Shown piece after piece: positions 63,108 through 64,000 of a DNA stretch of 64,000 nt (positions are counted from its first letter, which is position 1; every line of letters begins with the position of its first letter). The notes under the pieces were generated by a model. The model searched no databases and was not told the origin of the DNA. It saw only the letters and a list, made by a program, of their open reading frames with translations. The stretch spans positions 62,001 through 126,000 of the forward strand of contig JAFAFA010000013.1 of the NCBI GenBank assembly GCA_023423695.1, read 5' to 3'. The position numbers and the translations under genes are program-made. This DNA is from Pseudomonadota bacterium (lineage in GTDB: Bacteria; Pseudomonadota; Alphaproteobacteria; Azospirillales; Azospirillaceae).

Positions 63108-63185
63108 TCAGAACACGTTGAACAGGTACAGCAGGATGATGATCGGGATCGGAATGCCGACCAGCCACAGCAGGATGCCTTTCAT
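63108..63185 (-). CDS. 25-residue membrane peptide
   Basis: A short frame with a strong AAGGAG ribosome binding site 8 bases before the ATG at 63185 and a TGA at 63108-63110. The peptide is almost entirely hydrophobic: MKGILLWLVGIPIPIIILLY then LFNVF, one membrane helix. Similar GIPIPI peptides are found as short annotated genes in other Proteobacteria. The neighbours are the phosphatase and the DTW gene, both minus strand. Function unknown. Confidence 0.7.
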   Translation of the reverse strand: MKGILLWLVGIPIPIIILLYLFNVF

Positions 63186-63317
63186 GGCGCGTCTCCTTCC
63201 TTCGGTCTGATGGATGTCGCGGCCGGGCAGGTCCCGGCCCTCTCATCCATCATCAACAGCCCAGGTGCCGGTTCGTTGCACCGGTGCAATCGATCTAAGG
63301 AGATGCGCCGAAGGAGA

Positions 63318-64000
63318 TCAGCCCTCCCCGCCTCCATCGCTTCCATCCGCCTCGCCGCCATCCGCAGTGCCGCCGGCCTCGTCGCGCGGGGGCTGCGCCG
63401 GGCGCGGGCGGGGCTGGCGCAGCTTCTTCAGCAGCAGGGAGAAGGGCTTCAGCGCGGTGTCGAGGATCGCCTGATCGCCCTCCAGCCGCGACAGCAGGAA
63501 GGCGCCGGCCTCCAGGGTGGAGACGCTGTCGCGCCGCGGCTCCTTGCGCGCCTGCCCATAGAGCGAGCGGAACTGCGGGTTCAGCACGATGCGGCGGCAC
63601 TTCAGCAGCCAGGCATTGCGCCACCACAGGGTCTTGGCCTGGCTCCAGGTGCCGTCCAGGACGATGACGCCCTCCAGATCCTCCAAGATCTCGGCGCTGT
63701 CGCGGAGCGGCTCGCCGTTCCTGTCGACCACCGCCACCTCGGCCCGCGGGGCGCCGCCCTCCTTCACCGGGCCGAGATACAGGACGCCCCAGCGCTTGGG
63801 GTCGACCTCGCGTCCCAGGATGCGCTTCAGCCCCGGCCAGCTCAGCCCGACCTTCACCATCGAATTGGCGAACTGCAGATGGGCGATCTGGGCGGTGCCG
63901 AGATTCTCCCGCTTCTCCTGCGGGTGCTGCAGGATCAGCAGGAACACGCCGTTGTCGATCGGCTGCACTGCCTCGCAAATGCACAGGTGATTAGGTTTTA
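63318..64000 (-). CDS. DTW-domain protein (tRNA-uridine aminocarboxypropyltransferase family), 5' end cut by the window
   Basis: The frame is open to base 64000, with KPNHLCIC just before the first in-window residues, which is the cysteine set at the start of DTW proteins; so the real start is outside. The DxTW motif is LDGTWSQAK, followed by the NPQFRSLYG-type segment. The family includes TapT, which puts an aminocarboxypropyl group on uridine in tRNA. The C-terminus is Gly/Glu/Asp-rich, longer and more acidic than usual. Confidence 0.88.
   Translation of the reverse strand, partial: KPNHLCICEAVQPIDNGVFLLILQHPQEKRENLGTAQIAHLQFANSMVKVGLSWPGLKRILGREVDPKRWGVLYLGPVKEGGAPRAEVAVVDRNGEPLRDSAEILEDLEGVIVLDGTWSQAKTLWWRNAWLLKCRRIVLNPQFRSLYGQARKEPRRDSVSTLEAGAFLLSRLEGDQAILDTALKPFSLLLKKLRQPRPRPAQPPRDEAGGTADGGEADGSDGGGEG

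Overview
The window is about 64 kb of high-GC chromosome from an alphaproteobacterium. It is most likely an Azospirillum-like member of the Rhodospirillales. The evidence is a C4-pathway 5-aminolevulinate synthase, an Usg protein, a cysteine-free C-terminal Fur, a complete cbb3 oxidase locus with its own FNR-type regulator, CtaA, a single groESL operon with a CIRCE element, and chemotaxis and cyclic-di-GMP proteins. It reads as core chromosome. I see no rRNA, tRNA, CRISPR array, insertion sequence or prophage.

Layout. 0-6.7 kb: tail of an uncharacterised protein, htpG behind a sigma-32-like promoter, a CBS-domain histidine kinase, fur, two small genes (helical acidic protein, HAD phosphatase) and a pseudo-receiver. 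6.7-12.4 kb, mostly minus strand: an ECF41 sigma factor with its AhpD-like partner, a DsrE protein, a MoeB/ThiF enzyme, a beta-rich secreted-looking protein, then cysK under an Rrf2 regulator. 12.5-16.7 kb: a PadR/DUF2218 pair divergent from a 646-residue protein I cannot place, then trxB. 16.9-20.5 kb: a four-gene peptide-type ABC importer without a binding protein. 20.5-31.1 kb: EAL-CBS-GGDEF protein, HerA-like ATPase, PstS-like lipoprotein, LysR regulator, quinone-oxidoreductase-like enzyme, repeat lipoprotein, RsbT/SpoIIE-like fusion, FixJ/LuxR-type regulator with a dead receiver, and a DMT exporter. 31.1-36.2 kb: groESL, usg, a small membrane protein, a GH24 lysozyme, ctaA.

36.3-44.8 kb is the respiratory core: ccoNOQP, ccoH, ccoI, ccoS and fnr on the minus strand, with FNR-type sites before ccoN and ccoH. 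hemA at 52-53 kb has a perfect FNR box as well. So oxygen limitation probably raises the oxidase, its copper loading and its heme supply together. 44.9-50.2 kb holds two RNA methyltransferases, a thioesterase and an orphan pair of PotBC-like permeases. 50.3-59.3 kb, minus strand: an Hpt/pseudo-receiver protein, a PadR-like regulator, hemA, upp, a zinc-binding (CZB) diguanylate cyclase, trpF, pyrF, heme oxygenase and an Atm1-like ABC exporter. 59.5-64 kb: a chemoreceptor with a C-terminal CheR tether, small lipoprotein, dual-specificity-type phosphatase, a 25-residue membrane peptide and a DTW-domain protein cut by the window edge.

The points most worth a second look are three separate receiver-like proteins that have lost the phosphorylated aspartate, the RsbT-like/SpoIIE-like fusion beside one of them, the unplaced 646-residue protein facing a PadR operator, the ECF41 unit with its own promoter, and a family of nested palindromic intergenic repeats. 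I do not see a clearly new multi-gene system; the nearest candidate is the pseudo-receiver plus RsbT/SpoIIE pair at 27.4-29.4 kb.
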